From assembly GCF_036516575.1 (NCBI RefSeq), contig NZ_DATBTY010000073.1, positions 186,001-250,000 of the forward strand: a stretch of DNA of 64,000 nt, in the 5' to 3' direction. A program made the position numbers and the translations under genes. Source of the stretch: Cerasibacillus sp036516575 (GTDB lineage: Bacteria > Bacillota > Bacilli > Bacillales > Amphibacillaceae). Under the pieces are notes generated by a model that was not told the origin of the DNA, ran no database searches, and saw nothing but the letters and a program-made list of their open reading frames with translations. Below, piece after piece: positions 28,101 to 36,133 of this stretch (position 1 is its first letter; each line of letters opens with the position of its first letter).

Positions 28101-28388
28101 GATTAATTGTCTCCTTTCTATTCTTGCCTTCACTAACTATACAAACGACGGAGAAGAAACGTTCAATTTAATTTTAAAAATGAATAAAGAGCCTTGATAT
28201 TTAAATTTTCAGTACATATAATGAGATACAATTATAGGTGTTACAGCAAATATTTGAAGAATTTAAAAATCACAATGCTAATGATAGAAATATATTGGGA
28301 GAGAAACGGTTAGAAGATGTGTAAATAGAATGGTGAAATTTTTATTCGAAAACTATAACAATATCGTATTGAAGCAGGTGGGCTTTCA

Positions 28389-28786
28389 TTGTCATACAGA
28401 CTGATTCATCATATAGAATTGTACGTTTCGAATATAAAAAAGTCATGTGATTTTTGGAGCTGGTTTTTAGGAGAGTTAGGTTACAACCCTTATCAGCAAT
28501 GGAAAAGTGGACAAAGCTTTAAAAGGGGGGAACATATATCGTTTTTGTTCAAGCAGATGAAAGTTTTTTAGATATTCCATACCATAGGAAAAGAGTAGGC
28601 TTAAATCATTTAGCCTTTTATGCAAAATCACGTCAACACGTTGATGACATAACTAGTAAATTAAAAGAAAAAGACGTTCAAATTCTTTACACAGAAAAGC
28701 ATCCTTTTGCAGGTGGAGAGGAACACTATGCGGTTTATTTTGAAGACCCAGATCGAATAAAAGTTGAATTGGTAGCGCCTCACTAG
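28389..28786 (+). pseudogene. VOC-family (glyoxalase-like) protein gene with frameshift
   Basis: The TTG at 28389, behind AGGTGGG, begins a VOC protein (RLIHHIELYVSNIKKSCDFWSWFL) that runs out of frame at a G6 tract near 28530. The other frame carries the rest: FVQADESFLDIPYHRKRVGLNHLAF to the C-terminal motif YAVYFEDPDRIKVELVAP, ending at 28786. One extra G would restore a single frame of about 132 residues. So this is a one-base deletion, a slippage variant or a sequencing error. Confidence 0.8.
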
Positions 28787-29058
28787 GATAAATGAAATAC
28801 TTCAACTATAGAAACTATACCTTCAACACCATCTAAAAAAGCTTCCAAAACAATATATCGAGAAGCATGATTACTAAGCTGCTTCTTAGATGAAAAACAT
28901 TTCAGAAAAATGTATAATGATATTAAGCTATATTCAACAAAGAAAAGTCATATAAATTCCTATAGTGAATATTTGAGTAAAGAGGTGAGATAAAAGCAAA
29001 GGATGATATCTTGAGTTAGTTTTCGGAATATTATAACATTAGGGGGAGGAATCGAAAA

Positions 29059-29742
29059 ATGAATAAAAAGCTTTTAACTGTTTTAGTTATTGCTTTAATC
29101 GCTACTGCGCTGAAATTGCCTTCCTATTATGCCGAAGAATCGGATAAACAAACTGAATTAGACACACAGAGGATCGTTATATCAAATGATAAAGCAGATA
29201 AACATCAAGAAATCACGAATGAAGAGCTAGAAGATCTGACATTAATAGCTGAAAGTGAAGGGATTACTTTGGAGGAAGCGATTGAGCGTTTCGGTTGGCA
29301 GAGTGATTTTGTCCGTGTAGCGAATGAACTTGAAGAAACTTATCCTGATACATTTACTGGAGCTACTTTCAATGAAAATAGAGGAGCATGGTTCGGATTT
29401 AAAGGAGAGATTCCTAAAGCAGCCATTGATTTAGTGAATCAATTACCTGGTAATAGCGAGGTCGTAGGTCGAATTGGTTATTCTGAATCGGAATTGGAAA
29501 AAGAACGCGATACTATTCACGATAAGGTTTATCAGCTTGATAACATTGTAGATGTTAGTAGCCATTATAATATCGGAAACGGTGTTATTATAGTCGAACT
29601 TCAATTAATAGATTCTTTATCATCTCAAGAACGGAAACAAATCATGGAAAAACTCATGCAAATTCAACCAAAAAGCAAATCCATCTCTGTTGAATATGAA
29701 TTAGTTGAACAGCTAGAAAGTGGAAATGATAATGATATATAA
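29059..29742 (+). CDS. Exported protein resembling a serine-protease prodomain
   Basis: A 227-residue protein with an N-terminal signal sequence (about 1-25) and no lipobox. Residues 60-150 (SEGITLEEAIERFGWQ, TFTGATFNENRGAWFGFKGE, VVGRIGYSESELEKERDTI) look like the prodomain of alpha-lytic/chymotrypsin-type secreted proteases, but no catalytic domain follows in the frame or downstream. It has a strong AGGGGGAGG site. It may be a protease inhibitor, a chaperone acting in trans, or an unrelated fold. Low certainty on function. Confidence 0.6.
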   Translation: MNKKLLTVLVIALIATALKLPSYYAEESDKQTELDTQRIVISNDKADKHQEITNEELEDLTLIAESEGITLEEAIERFGWQSDFVRVANELEETYPDTFTGATFNENRGAWFGFKGEIPKAAIDLVNQLPGNSEVVGRIGYSESELEKERDTIHDKVYQLDNIVDVSSHYNIGNGVIIVELQLIDSLSSQERKQIMEKLMQIQPKSKSISVEYELVEQLESGNDNDI

Positions 29743-29841
29743 AAATTAAATTAACTTTAAAAAACCGAAATAAGTCATGTAGCCCGCTTTATTATTTAAT
29801 AGCTTGAATCCTATTTGAGATAAGTTATTTTAAGGAGGAAC

Positions 29842-29895
29842 ATGCAAGAGGGTGTTAAGAATTATATCAATGTTCAGATATAATTCTTTTTTTAT
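29842..29895 (+). promoter_or_regulatory. Short leader frame and terminator before the two-component genes
   Basis: An AAGGAGG site stands three bases before ATG 29842, which opens a 13-codon frame ending in TAA at 29883. The frame overlaps a hairpin with arms AAGAATTATATC and GATATAATTCTT plus seven T residues. The hairpin also simply terminates transcription from 29059-29742. Confidence 0.5.
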
Positions 29896-29989
29896 ATTTA
29901 CCATGATTTAATAAATAGTGCACTAAACTAAATATGATACGATATAACCGAAAGTATTAAATAATAGCATGCAAGTAGGAAGTGATTCA

Positions 29990-30664
29990 ATGACACGAAT
30001 TTTATATATTGAAGATGAGCCAGAGATTGCCTCTTGGTTAAAAGAGGAAATGGTTGAATATGGGTATGACGTCTATGCGTATGAATCATTTGAAGCATTT
30101 GAAGAAAGTGGGGAAAGTGTTGAATTCGATGCTGTCATTCTTGATATTATGTTACCGGGGTTAGACGGTTTTTCGATTGCAAGAAAATTAAAGCGAAAAC
30201 ACACTGAACTTCCGATTTTATTATTGTCAGCTCGATCGATGTTAGATGATAAATTGGATGGTTTACAGATAGCAGATGATTATGTGACGAAACCATTTCA
30301 CCCCGCTGAAGTCATAGCACGAATTGAAGTATTGCTCAGACGTTTTAATAAAAAAGATGATGTACTTTATTTACAACATCTAAAAATCGATTTAAAAGAC
30401 TTTCAAGTTGTTGATATGGATGCTGGTGAAGAAATCGTTTTAACACAGACACAGTATGGACTGCTTCAATATTTTATTACGCACTTAAAGCAAATATTAA
30501 CGAAGGAACAATTATATGAAGCGGTATGGAAAGAGCCGTACATAGATGGGGATAAAACGTTGATGGTTCATATCCGTTATTTACGTGAGAAAATTGAAAA
30601 GGATCCTTCCCACCCAACGATTATTGAGACAGTGCGTGGGATTGGCTATCGGGTAAGAACATGA
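29990..30664 (+). CDS. OmpR-family response regulator
   Basis: A 224-residue regulator. The receiver domain has the acidic pair in YIEDE, the phosphorylated Asp in VILDIMLPGLDG (about residue 52), Ser/Thr in LLLSARS and Lys in YVTKPFHP. The C-terminal winged helix ends with RYLREKIEKDPSHPTIIETVRGIGYRV. ATG 29990 follows AGGAAGTG. It overlaps the kinase gene by four bases and probably controls the LanFEG-type exporter downstream. Confidence 0.92.
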   Translation: MTRILYIEDEPEIASWLKEEMVEYGYDVYAYESFEAFEESGESVEFDAVILDIMLPGLDGFSIARKLKRKHTELPILLLSARSMLDDKLDGLQIADDYVTKPFHPAEVIARIEVLLRRFNKKDDVLYLQHLKIDLKDFQVVDMDAGEEIVLTQTQYGLLQYFITHLKQILTKEQLYEAVWKEPYIDGDKTLMVHIRYLREKIEKDPSHPTIIETVRGIGYRVRT

Positions 30665-31935
30665 AAAAAATAAGACGTTCTCTCTTATTAAAATATATAT
30701 TCTTATTTCTCTTTGCCATCGGTTTTATTCAAATAGTAGTTATGTTGTATATGCTCACGATAAATGTCGATCGATTATTCAAAGAGCAACCAACAAGTGT
30801 AGATATTGAGGAACGTTGGGCTAAAGATATGAAACATGCATCTCCGGAAACATTAGAAAATGTTGTAACGCAATGGCATCATGAGTATCCATCAGCAAGC
30901 TTCTTTTATGTAGATGGAGGTGGTATGTTAAAAAAGCAATGGTACCGAAAAGACGGTGATGACTTACCAAAACAGTGGGATGCGATGCGCACAACAAAAT
31001 TTATTAAATCACGATATGACAGTGATCCGTTTACAGTGATCCAATTTATTGGCGACGATTTAGATAATGGTTTTGCAGTACTGGAAATCGATCGTGCGAT
31101 TTTTGAAACGAATAAACTTGATGACCGATTTATCATTATTGCGATTGTCTTATTCATTGTATTTATCTTTGTATCAATCCTTTTCTTTTTACGTATTTTA
31201 AAACGTCTCGTTCAACTGGAAAATGCAATGACGGTTCGTGAAGTAGACGGATTACCCATTAAAATCGAAGTGAAGAAAAAAGATGAAATTGGTGCAGTGG
31301 AACTAGCGTTTAATCAGATGGTTGATGAGTTGCGAGAGGCAAAAAAACAAGAGCGACGTGAGGAACAACTTCGCCGAGAATTAATTGCTAATTTATCACA
31401 TGATTTGAAAACACCACTTACAAAAATGCGCGCACAGCTACGTCACTTTGATAAGAAAGAAACAAAGGAAATTGATGCGTCGATTGATCAGATGAGTGCT
31501 TTAATAGAGAATTTAATGGCCTATACGTTACTAACGGCTGATAAAATGCTTTATAAACCAGAAGACGTACGCATTGATCGGTTAGTTAATCGAATTGTAG
31601 CATCATGGTATCCTGCCTTTGAGCAAGCCGGATTTTATGTTGAACTTAAAACAACACAAGCAATGTGGACAGTTGATGCCATATGGTTCGAGCGAATCAT
31701 TGATAATTTATTACAAAATGTATTAAGGCATGCAGACAAAGGTAAATATGTTGGAATCAGAGTTAGTGTAGATGCTGTTATTATTCAAGATAACGGAGAA
31801 GGGATTCAGACCAATGCGCAAACAAAAGGTGCAGGAATAGGTTTGTCAATTGTTCGTTTAATGGCTGATAAAATGGATTTACAAGTGGAAATAGCTAGTT
31901 CTAAAGAAGGGACAACAGTCCGTATTGGAAAATAA
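30661..31935 (+). CDS. Sensor histidine kinase
   Basis: A 424-residue kinase: two membrane segments (about 11-35 and 155-178) around an extracellular domain of about 120 residues, a HAMP-like linker, the phosphorylated His in LIANLSHDLKTPLTK (about residue 247), and ATPase boxes NLLQNVLRHA, IQDNGEGI and GAGIGLSIV. The sizeable extracellular domain argues against the intramembrane-sensing BceS type. It is coupled to the response regulator. Confidence 0.92.
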   Translation: MKKIRRSLLLKYIFLFLFAIGFIQIVVMLYMLTINVDRLFKEQPTSVDIEERWAKDMKHASPETLENVVTQWHHEYPSASFFYVDGGGMLKKQWYRKDGDDLPKQWDAMRTTKFIKSRYDSDPFTVIQFIGDDLDNGFAVLEIDRAIFETNKLDDRFIIIAIVLFIVFIFVSILFFLRILKRLVQLENAMTVREVDGLPIKIEVKKKDEIGAVELAFNQMVDELREAKKQERREEQLRRELIANLSHDLKTPLTKMRAQLRHFDKKETKEIDASIDQMSALIENLMAYTLLTADKMLYKPEDVRIDRLVNRIVASWYPAFEQAGFYVELKTTQAMWTVDAIWFERIIDNLLQNVLRHADKGKYVGIRVSVDAVIIQDNGEGIQTNAQTKGAGIGLSIVRLMADKMDLQVEIASSKEGTTVRIGK

Positions 31936-31957
31936 GTCACTCTGGTGGCTTATTTTT
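31933..31957 (+). terminator. Terminator of the two-component operon
   Basis: Arms AAGTCAC and GTGGCTT followed by ATTTTTT, directly at the kinase stop. Confidence 0.65.
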
Positions 31958-31960
31958 TAT

Positions 31961-32000
31961 TTTAAACGAAATTTAAACAAAGCATACCGTGAATTTAACC
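31961..32000 (+). promoter_or_regulatory. Direct repeats before the exporter operon
   Basis: TTTAAAC at 31961 and 31972 and TTTAACC at 31994 are spaced by 11 and 22 bases, one and two helix turns, as is usual for OmpR-family binding sites. A TATAGT lies at 32010. Confidence 0.45.
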
Positions 32001-32035
32001 TCTATTCCGTATAGTTAACTATGAGGTGACAATTC

Positions 32036-32929
32036 ATGGGATATATTGTAGAAACAAAACATTTAACAAAAGCTTTTAATAAACATAAAGCGGTAGAAAA
32101 TGTTCATTTAAATATTCAAAAGGGAGACATATACGGATTTCTTGGGCCTAATGGTGCAGGAAAATCAACAACAATCCGGATGTTATTAGGGTTAACATAT
32201 CCGACAAGCGGGGACATTCGCATTTTCGGTCAGGACTTAAAACAAAATCGTATCAAAATATTACATCATGTTGGTTCACTCGTTGAAAATCCGTCGTACT
32301 ATCCACATTTAACAGCTTATGAAAATTTAGAAGTTGTACGTAAAGTATTACAAGTACCGAAAGAGAGAATTTCTGCTGTGTTACAGTTGGTCCGTTTAAA
32401 GCATGTCGCAGATAAGAAAGTGAAAGGTTTCTCGCTTGGGATGAAACAGCGTCTCGGGATTGCTGCGGCTTTATTGCATCAACCTAAATTGTTAATTTTA
32501 GATGAACCTACAAATGGTCTCGACCCAGAAGGTATTATTGAAATCCGTACATTGATGAAAAATCTAGCAAATCAAGGCATAACGATTCTTGTTTCAAGCC
32601 ATATGCTATCAGAAATTGAACAAGTTGCCACAACAATAGGGGTCATTGTGAAAGGAAAATTAATTTATCAAAATAATATGTCGGAGTTACGAAAACTTGC
32701 TAAAAGTCGTATCCGTTTACGCGTAAGTGATATGTTTCAAGCCCAAAAACTAATCAGAGGCATGGTTAAGGATGAATGGCTATATACGAAAAGTCAAACG
32801 GATCAAGAAGTTGCCCAGCTAATTGCTAAGCTTGTTCAACATGATATAAGTATATATCGTGTTGAGGAGGAAAAACGCTCTCTTGAGTCCATATATTTAC
32901 AAATGGTGAATGGGGCGAATAAACAATGA
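32036..32929 (+). CDS. LanF/BcrA-type ABC transporter ATP-binding protein
   Basis: A 297-residue ATPase of the lantibiotic-immunity/bacitracin-export class. Walker A GPNGAGKST, signature FSLGMKQRLGIA, Walker B LILDEPTNGLDPEG and H-loop SSHMLSE are clear, with a C-terminal accessory region of about 85 residues. ATPase plus two dissimilar permeases of about 240 residues is the LanFEG arrangement. The preceding two-component system is the likely regulator. Confidence 0.9.
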   Translation: MGYIVETKHLTKAFNKHKAVENVHLNIQKGDIYGFLGPNGAGKSTTIRMLLGLTYPTSGDIRIFGQDLKQNRIKILHHVGSLVENPSYYPHLTAYENLEVVRKVLQVPKERISAVLQLVRLKHVADKKVKGFSLGMKQRLGIAAALLHQPKLLILDEPTNGLDPEGIIEIRTLMKNLANQGITILVSSHMLSEIEQVATTIGVIVKGKLIYQNNMSELRKLAKSRIRLRVSDMFQAQKLIRGMVKDEWLYTKSQTDQEVAQLIAKLVQHDISIYRVEEEKRSLESIYLQMVNGANKQ

Positions 32930-33621
32930 TGACATTAATGCGGGCAGAATTTATAAAAATCCGTCGTAAAGGGTTTCTATTCCTAGCATGTCTTGGTGCA
33001 TTTGGTGTTGTCGCTTTACAAATGGTGAACTATGGCGTTCGCAAGGATTATTTATTGTCCTTAAGTGAAGATGATTGGAGTTATTATTTACTCAATGTAC
33101 AATCCTTTATTCCGATAGCGATTGTTCTTGGTGTTACGATTTTAACGTATCAAATTGCGAATATAGAAGATGAAACGAATGCGTGGAAACAACAATTAGC
33201 ATTGCCGATTTCAAAGATAGGATTATACACGGCTAAGTTTTTAACGGTAAGTTTTTTTCTTGCTGTTGCCTCGTTTCTTCTGGCAATTTTTACTTTTATA
33301 TATGGGCTGACGCTTGATTTCACTCAGGCTGTTCCAATCAAAGAGTTACTTCGGCAGAGCTTTTATCCTATGTTTGCTGTGATGCCAATTTTGGCTTTTC
33401 AGCTTTGGCTATCACTCGTATGTAGAACACCGTCGATTCCAACTACTGCTGGCATTGTCCAGTTTTTATTAACATATTCCGCTTATTCGTTACCAGACTG
33501 GACACCATGGAAATGGGTATTATTACCAGAACCACGGCTGAATGTCGGATTAGGGATGATGTTTGGTTTAATTATTTTTATTATTGGAATTTACGATTTT
33601 TACAGAAGGGATGTGAAGTAA
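32926..33621 (+). CDS. LanE-type ABC-2 permease
   Basis: A 231-residue permease with six membrane segments. The loop after TM2 contains DETNAWKQQLALPISK, matching the E-loop signature of lantibiotic-immunity permeases (MutE/EpiE-like). The start overlaps the ATPase stop as ATGA. It probably removes a membrane-active antibiotic from the membrane. Confidence 0.82.
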   Translation: MMTLMRAEFIKIRRKGFLFLACLGAFGVVALQMVNYGVRKDYLLSLSEDDWSYYLLNVQSFIPIAIVLGVTILTYQIANIEDETNAWKQQLALPISKIGLYTAKFLTVSFFLAVASFLLAIFTFIYGLTLDFTQAVPIKELLRQSFYPMFAVMPILAFQLWLSLVCRTPSIPTTAGIVQFLLTYSAYSLPDWTPWKWVLLPEPRLNVGLGMMFGLIIFIIGIYDFYRRDVK

Positions 33622-34356
33622 ATGATGTATTCTCTTTTACAAGCAGAATGGCATAAGCTGAGAAGGACGCAAGTTTATGGTTTGCTTTTGGTAGGGCCAT
33701 TATTATCATTATTGATTGGGATTATGAATCCGATGTTTAAAGAAATCGATGAAGCCGACCCTTGGTATATGTTACTTTTGTTTATGAACTTGCCTTATGC
33801 GCTTTTATTTTTACCACTTGTAACAGGTGTTATTGCAGGAATAATCTGCCGTTATGAACATCAGGCTGGAGGATGGAAACAACTCGCTACACTGCCTGTG
33901 AATCGTGCAAATATTTACGTTGTGAAATTTATTATGATCGCATTAATCGTCCTAGCCATTCAATTAACATATGGAATCGTTGTTTATCTTGCTGGAACAA
34001 TCAATGGCTATGAAGAAGCGTTTCCGTTGCTAGTTGTATTGAAGATGATTATAGGTGGTTGGTTAGCAACATTTCCGATGATCGCGATTCAATTGTGGGC
34101 CGCGATGAACTGGCGTAGTTTTGCTGTTGCGTTTACGATAAATGTTGTATTGACTTTGCCATCTATTTTAGCAATTAACTCAGAACGATTCGGTCCGTAT
34201 TACCCTTGGGCACAAGCATTTTTTATGATGTATGTGAATGATGAGTCGGGAATGTTTTTCGTGCCGTTGACACAGTTTTTATTGGTTACTTGTGGAAGTT
34301 TTATTATATTCTTTGCTCTTGGGTTACTTACATTTTTTCGGAAATCAATTTCTTGA
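33622..34356 (+). CDS. LanG-type ABC-2 permease
   Basis: A 244-residue permease, six membrane segments, with the matching loop YEHQAGGWKQLATLPVNR after TM2. Its start directly follows the stop of the first permease. The two permeases are similar in plan but clearly different in sequence, as in NisE/NisG. No lantibiotic structural or biosynthetic gene is nearby, so this looks like a resistance rather than a producer-immunity module. Confidence 0.82.
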   Translation: MMYSLLQAEWHKLRRTQVYGLLLVGPLLSLLIGIMNPMFKEIDEADPWYMLLLFMNLPYALLFLPLVTGVIAGIICRYEHQAGGWKQLATLPVNRANIYVVKFIMIALIVLAIQLTYGIVVYLAGTINGYEEAFPLLVVLKMIIGGWLATFPMIAIQLWAAMNWRSFAVAFTINVVLTLPSILAINSERFGPYYPWAQAFFMMYVNDESGMFFVPLTQFLLVTCGSFIIFFALGLLTFFRKSIS

Positions 34357-34429
34357 ATAGCATAGCAAGTGATTTTATTTCTCTATATAGATGGAAGCGG
34401 GATGTTGAAAGGCATCTGAAATGAAATAC

Positions 34430-34467
34430 GCGGAGAAAGTTTGGAGAATCTCCGCTGTTTTGTTTCC
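34430..34467. terminator. GCGGAGA/TCTCCGC terminator hairpin
   Basis: GCGGAGA and TCTCCGC enclose a 12-base loop, then TGTTTTGTTT. It ends the exporter operon and stands beside a repeat array. Confidence 0.75.
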
Positions 34468-34520
34468 TTATATTTTTATAGATCTGACGGTGTTTTATGT
34501 TTTGTCCAATGAGGGCACCA

Positions 34521-34800
34521 TCAATTATATACAAGTCTGATCTATCGGCGTGAGTTACATCGGATTGGAGCTTCAATGCGTTATAAGTCTGGCCTTCAGC
34601 AATAAGTTACATCACATTAGGAGCTTCAATGCGTTATAAGTCTCTCTTTCAACAATGAGTTACATCACATTGGAAGCTTCAATGCGTTATAAGTCTAACC
34701 TTCAGCAATAAGTTACATCACATTAGATGTTTCAATGAGGTATAAGTCTGTCCTTCATTAATGAGTTATATCGTATTAGCTATTTCAATCATAGTTGGTT
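34521..34800. repeat. 53-bp tandem repeat array B
   Basis: Units of AGTTACATCACATTGG, GCTTCAATGCGTTATAAGTC and a variable tail begin at 34553, 34605, 34658, 34711 and 34764, preceded by a degenerate half unit. The core ATTGGAGCTTCAATGCG is the counterpart of that in array A. With flanks it fills the gap 34357-34891, which holds no gene I can support. Confidence 0.85.
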
Positions 34801-34891
34801 AACATATTTCAGCGGATAATAGTGTAAACCTTAAACAAGACAAAAAATAAGAGCGTCCATTTGTCAGTTAGCTTATTGGACAGCTCATTAC

Positions 34892-35315
34892 TTAAGCTTT
34901 GTCATATAGAATTGTCTGGGCAATCCCCATATAATATTCAGATTCTACGATAATGTGATTTAAAACAACTTTGGCAGTCATATTATTTTTGATGACTTCA
35001 CTTTCATTCTTTATTTGTCTACACAGATCAATGAATTTTTGACTTTGATCTAAGCAAAAGGAGACTAATCTTAAAACATCCTCATACAAAGATGGTGTGA
35101 TAACATTTCCTGAACGAATCACTGTTTCAATAAAGCGTACGACTCGTTGCTGAGTCTCATTTAGTGCTTTTTGCCATTCATGTAAGGCGGTTACATGTTT
35201 TTTCTAAGTTTTTTACTAATTTCCGATTGGCAACGGTATGTTCTTCTTGATGCTTCCAAAACTCACACTCATCTAATACCCTTAAAGGCATCTGATTTCC
35301 ATAATAAAATTGCAT
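34892..35315 (-). pseudogene. DUF2935-family gene with frameshift
   Basis: ATG 35315 begins QFYYGNQMPLRVLDECEFWKHQEEHT, then the frame breaks at an A6 tract near 35198. The next frame continues as HVTALHEWQKALNETQQRVVRFIETVIRSG through NHIIVESEYYMGIAQTIL to 34892. Removing one A gives a single protein of about 140 residues. DUF2935 proteins are predicted helical, possibly ferritin-like, of unknown function. Either a recent pseudogene or a homopolymer sequencing error. Confidence 0.75.
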
Positions 35316-35459
35316 ATCTCAATATCTTCCCTATTTATGACTTCTTTTAAGCTGTATTCACAGATAAAGAGGAGTATGAATGAACTTGTTTTGTCAGGGA
35401 AATTGCTTGCCCCTATGTCCGCATTGTCACCAGAAAAGCACCCCGTTCTGTGAGCGGAA

Positions 35460-36116
35460 TCAGTGATGGGCTTGATGCATATACGTCCAGTTGTTTGAAT
35501 CGATGAGTTCGTCGATTGTAACTTCTAAATTTCCACCTAGATAGACGGTATTTCCCTCCATAGCAATAACCATGGCTTGCATGACAGGGTCACTATCATT
35601 TTTTTGGTATATATCACCGATTTTCGGTGTTCGTGTTTCAGGCATAAATGTTTCTTTTGTACGCTCTTGATGAGCGTCATCAGAATCAGGAACCTGTTTA
35701 TCAATAATCGTAGCATTTTCGGCTAGTCCAGGTTCCATCACCCAATATTCATGATGCTTAATGCCATTTGATTTATGACTGACGATTCCTTCTTCTTCAA
35801 TGATAGAAACCATTTCAATCGCATGGAGATAATGGCGGTCAAGTGAATCAGGGCGTGGTTGAATGACTAAAATATAGTCCCCAACTTTTGCACGTACATC
35901 CTTGTTTAGAGTATAGCGCGTATGATTACATACAAAACTGTCGAGATGTTTTGGCTTATATAAATCAATTTCCTTAGCTGTCGCGAGTTGTTGCTCTAAA
36001 TCTTCCAGTCGAATAAGGTGAACGGATTGTCTATAAAAGGGTTTCACTGAGTAAACTTTGTGTAATTTGTTTTGATAATATACAAATTGTCCTTTTCTGA
36101 CATTAATCAGTTTCAT
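35460..36116 (-). CDS. Conserved hypothetical protein (Bacillaceae)
   Basis: A 218-residue soluble protein with no signal peptide or membrane segment. It reads as two small beta-rich domains (about 1-95 and 160-215, e.g. RKGQFVYYQNKLHKVYSV and KIGDIYQKNDSDPVMQAMVIAMEGNTVYLGG) around an acidic linker; both halves resemble SH3-like barrels. It might be a DUF2777-type protein, but I cannot confirm that. It has its own GGAGGG site downstream of the BCCT gene. Confidence 0.7.
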   Translation of the reverse strand: MKLINVRKGQFVYYQNKLHKVYSVKPFYRQSVHLIRLEDLEQQLATAKEIDLYKPKHLDSFVCNHTRYTLNKDVRAKVGDYILVIQPRPDSLDRHYLHAIEMVSIIEEEGIVSHKSNGIKHHEYWVMEPGLAENATIIDKQVPDSDDAHQERTKETFMPETRTPKIGDIYQKNDSDPVMQAMVIAMEGNTVYLGGNLEVTIDELIDSNNWTYMHQAHH

Positions 36117-36133
36117 TGTGATGTTCCCTCCAT

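Noticed and set aside
28237..28326. Short frame reading like a helical protein fragment upstream of the VOC gene.
   Set aside because: Too short and without a start signal; could be a gene scrap but nothing supports it.
31961..32035. Leader before the exporter as a riboswitch.
   Set aside because: No stable stem-loops beyond the kinase terminator; short direct repeats fit a protein-binding site better.
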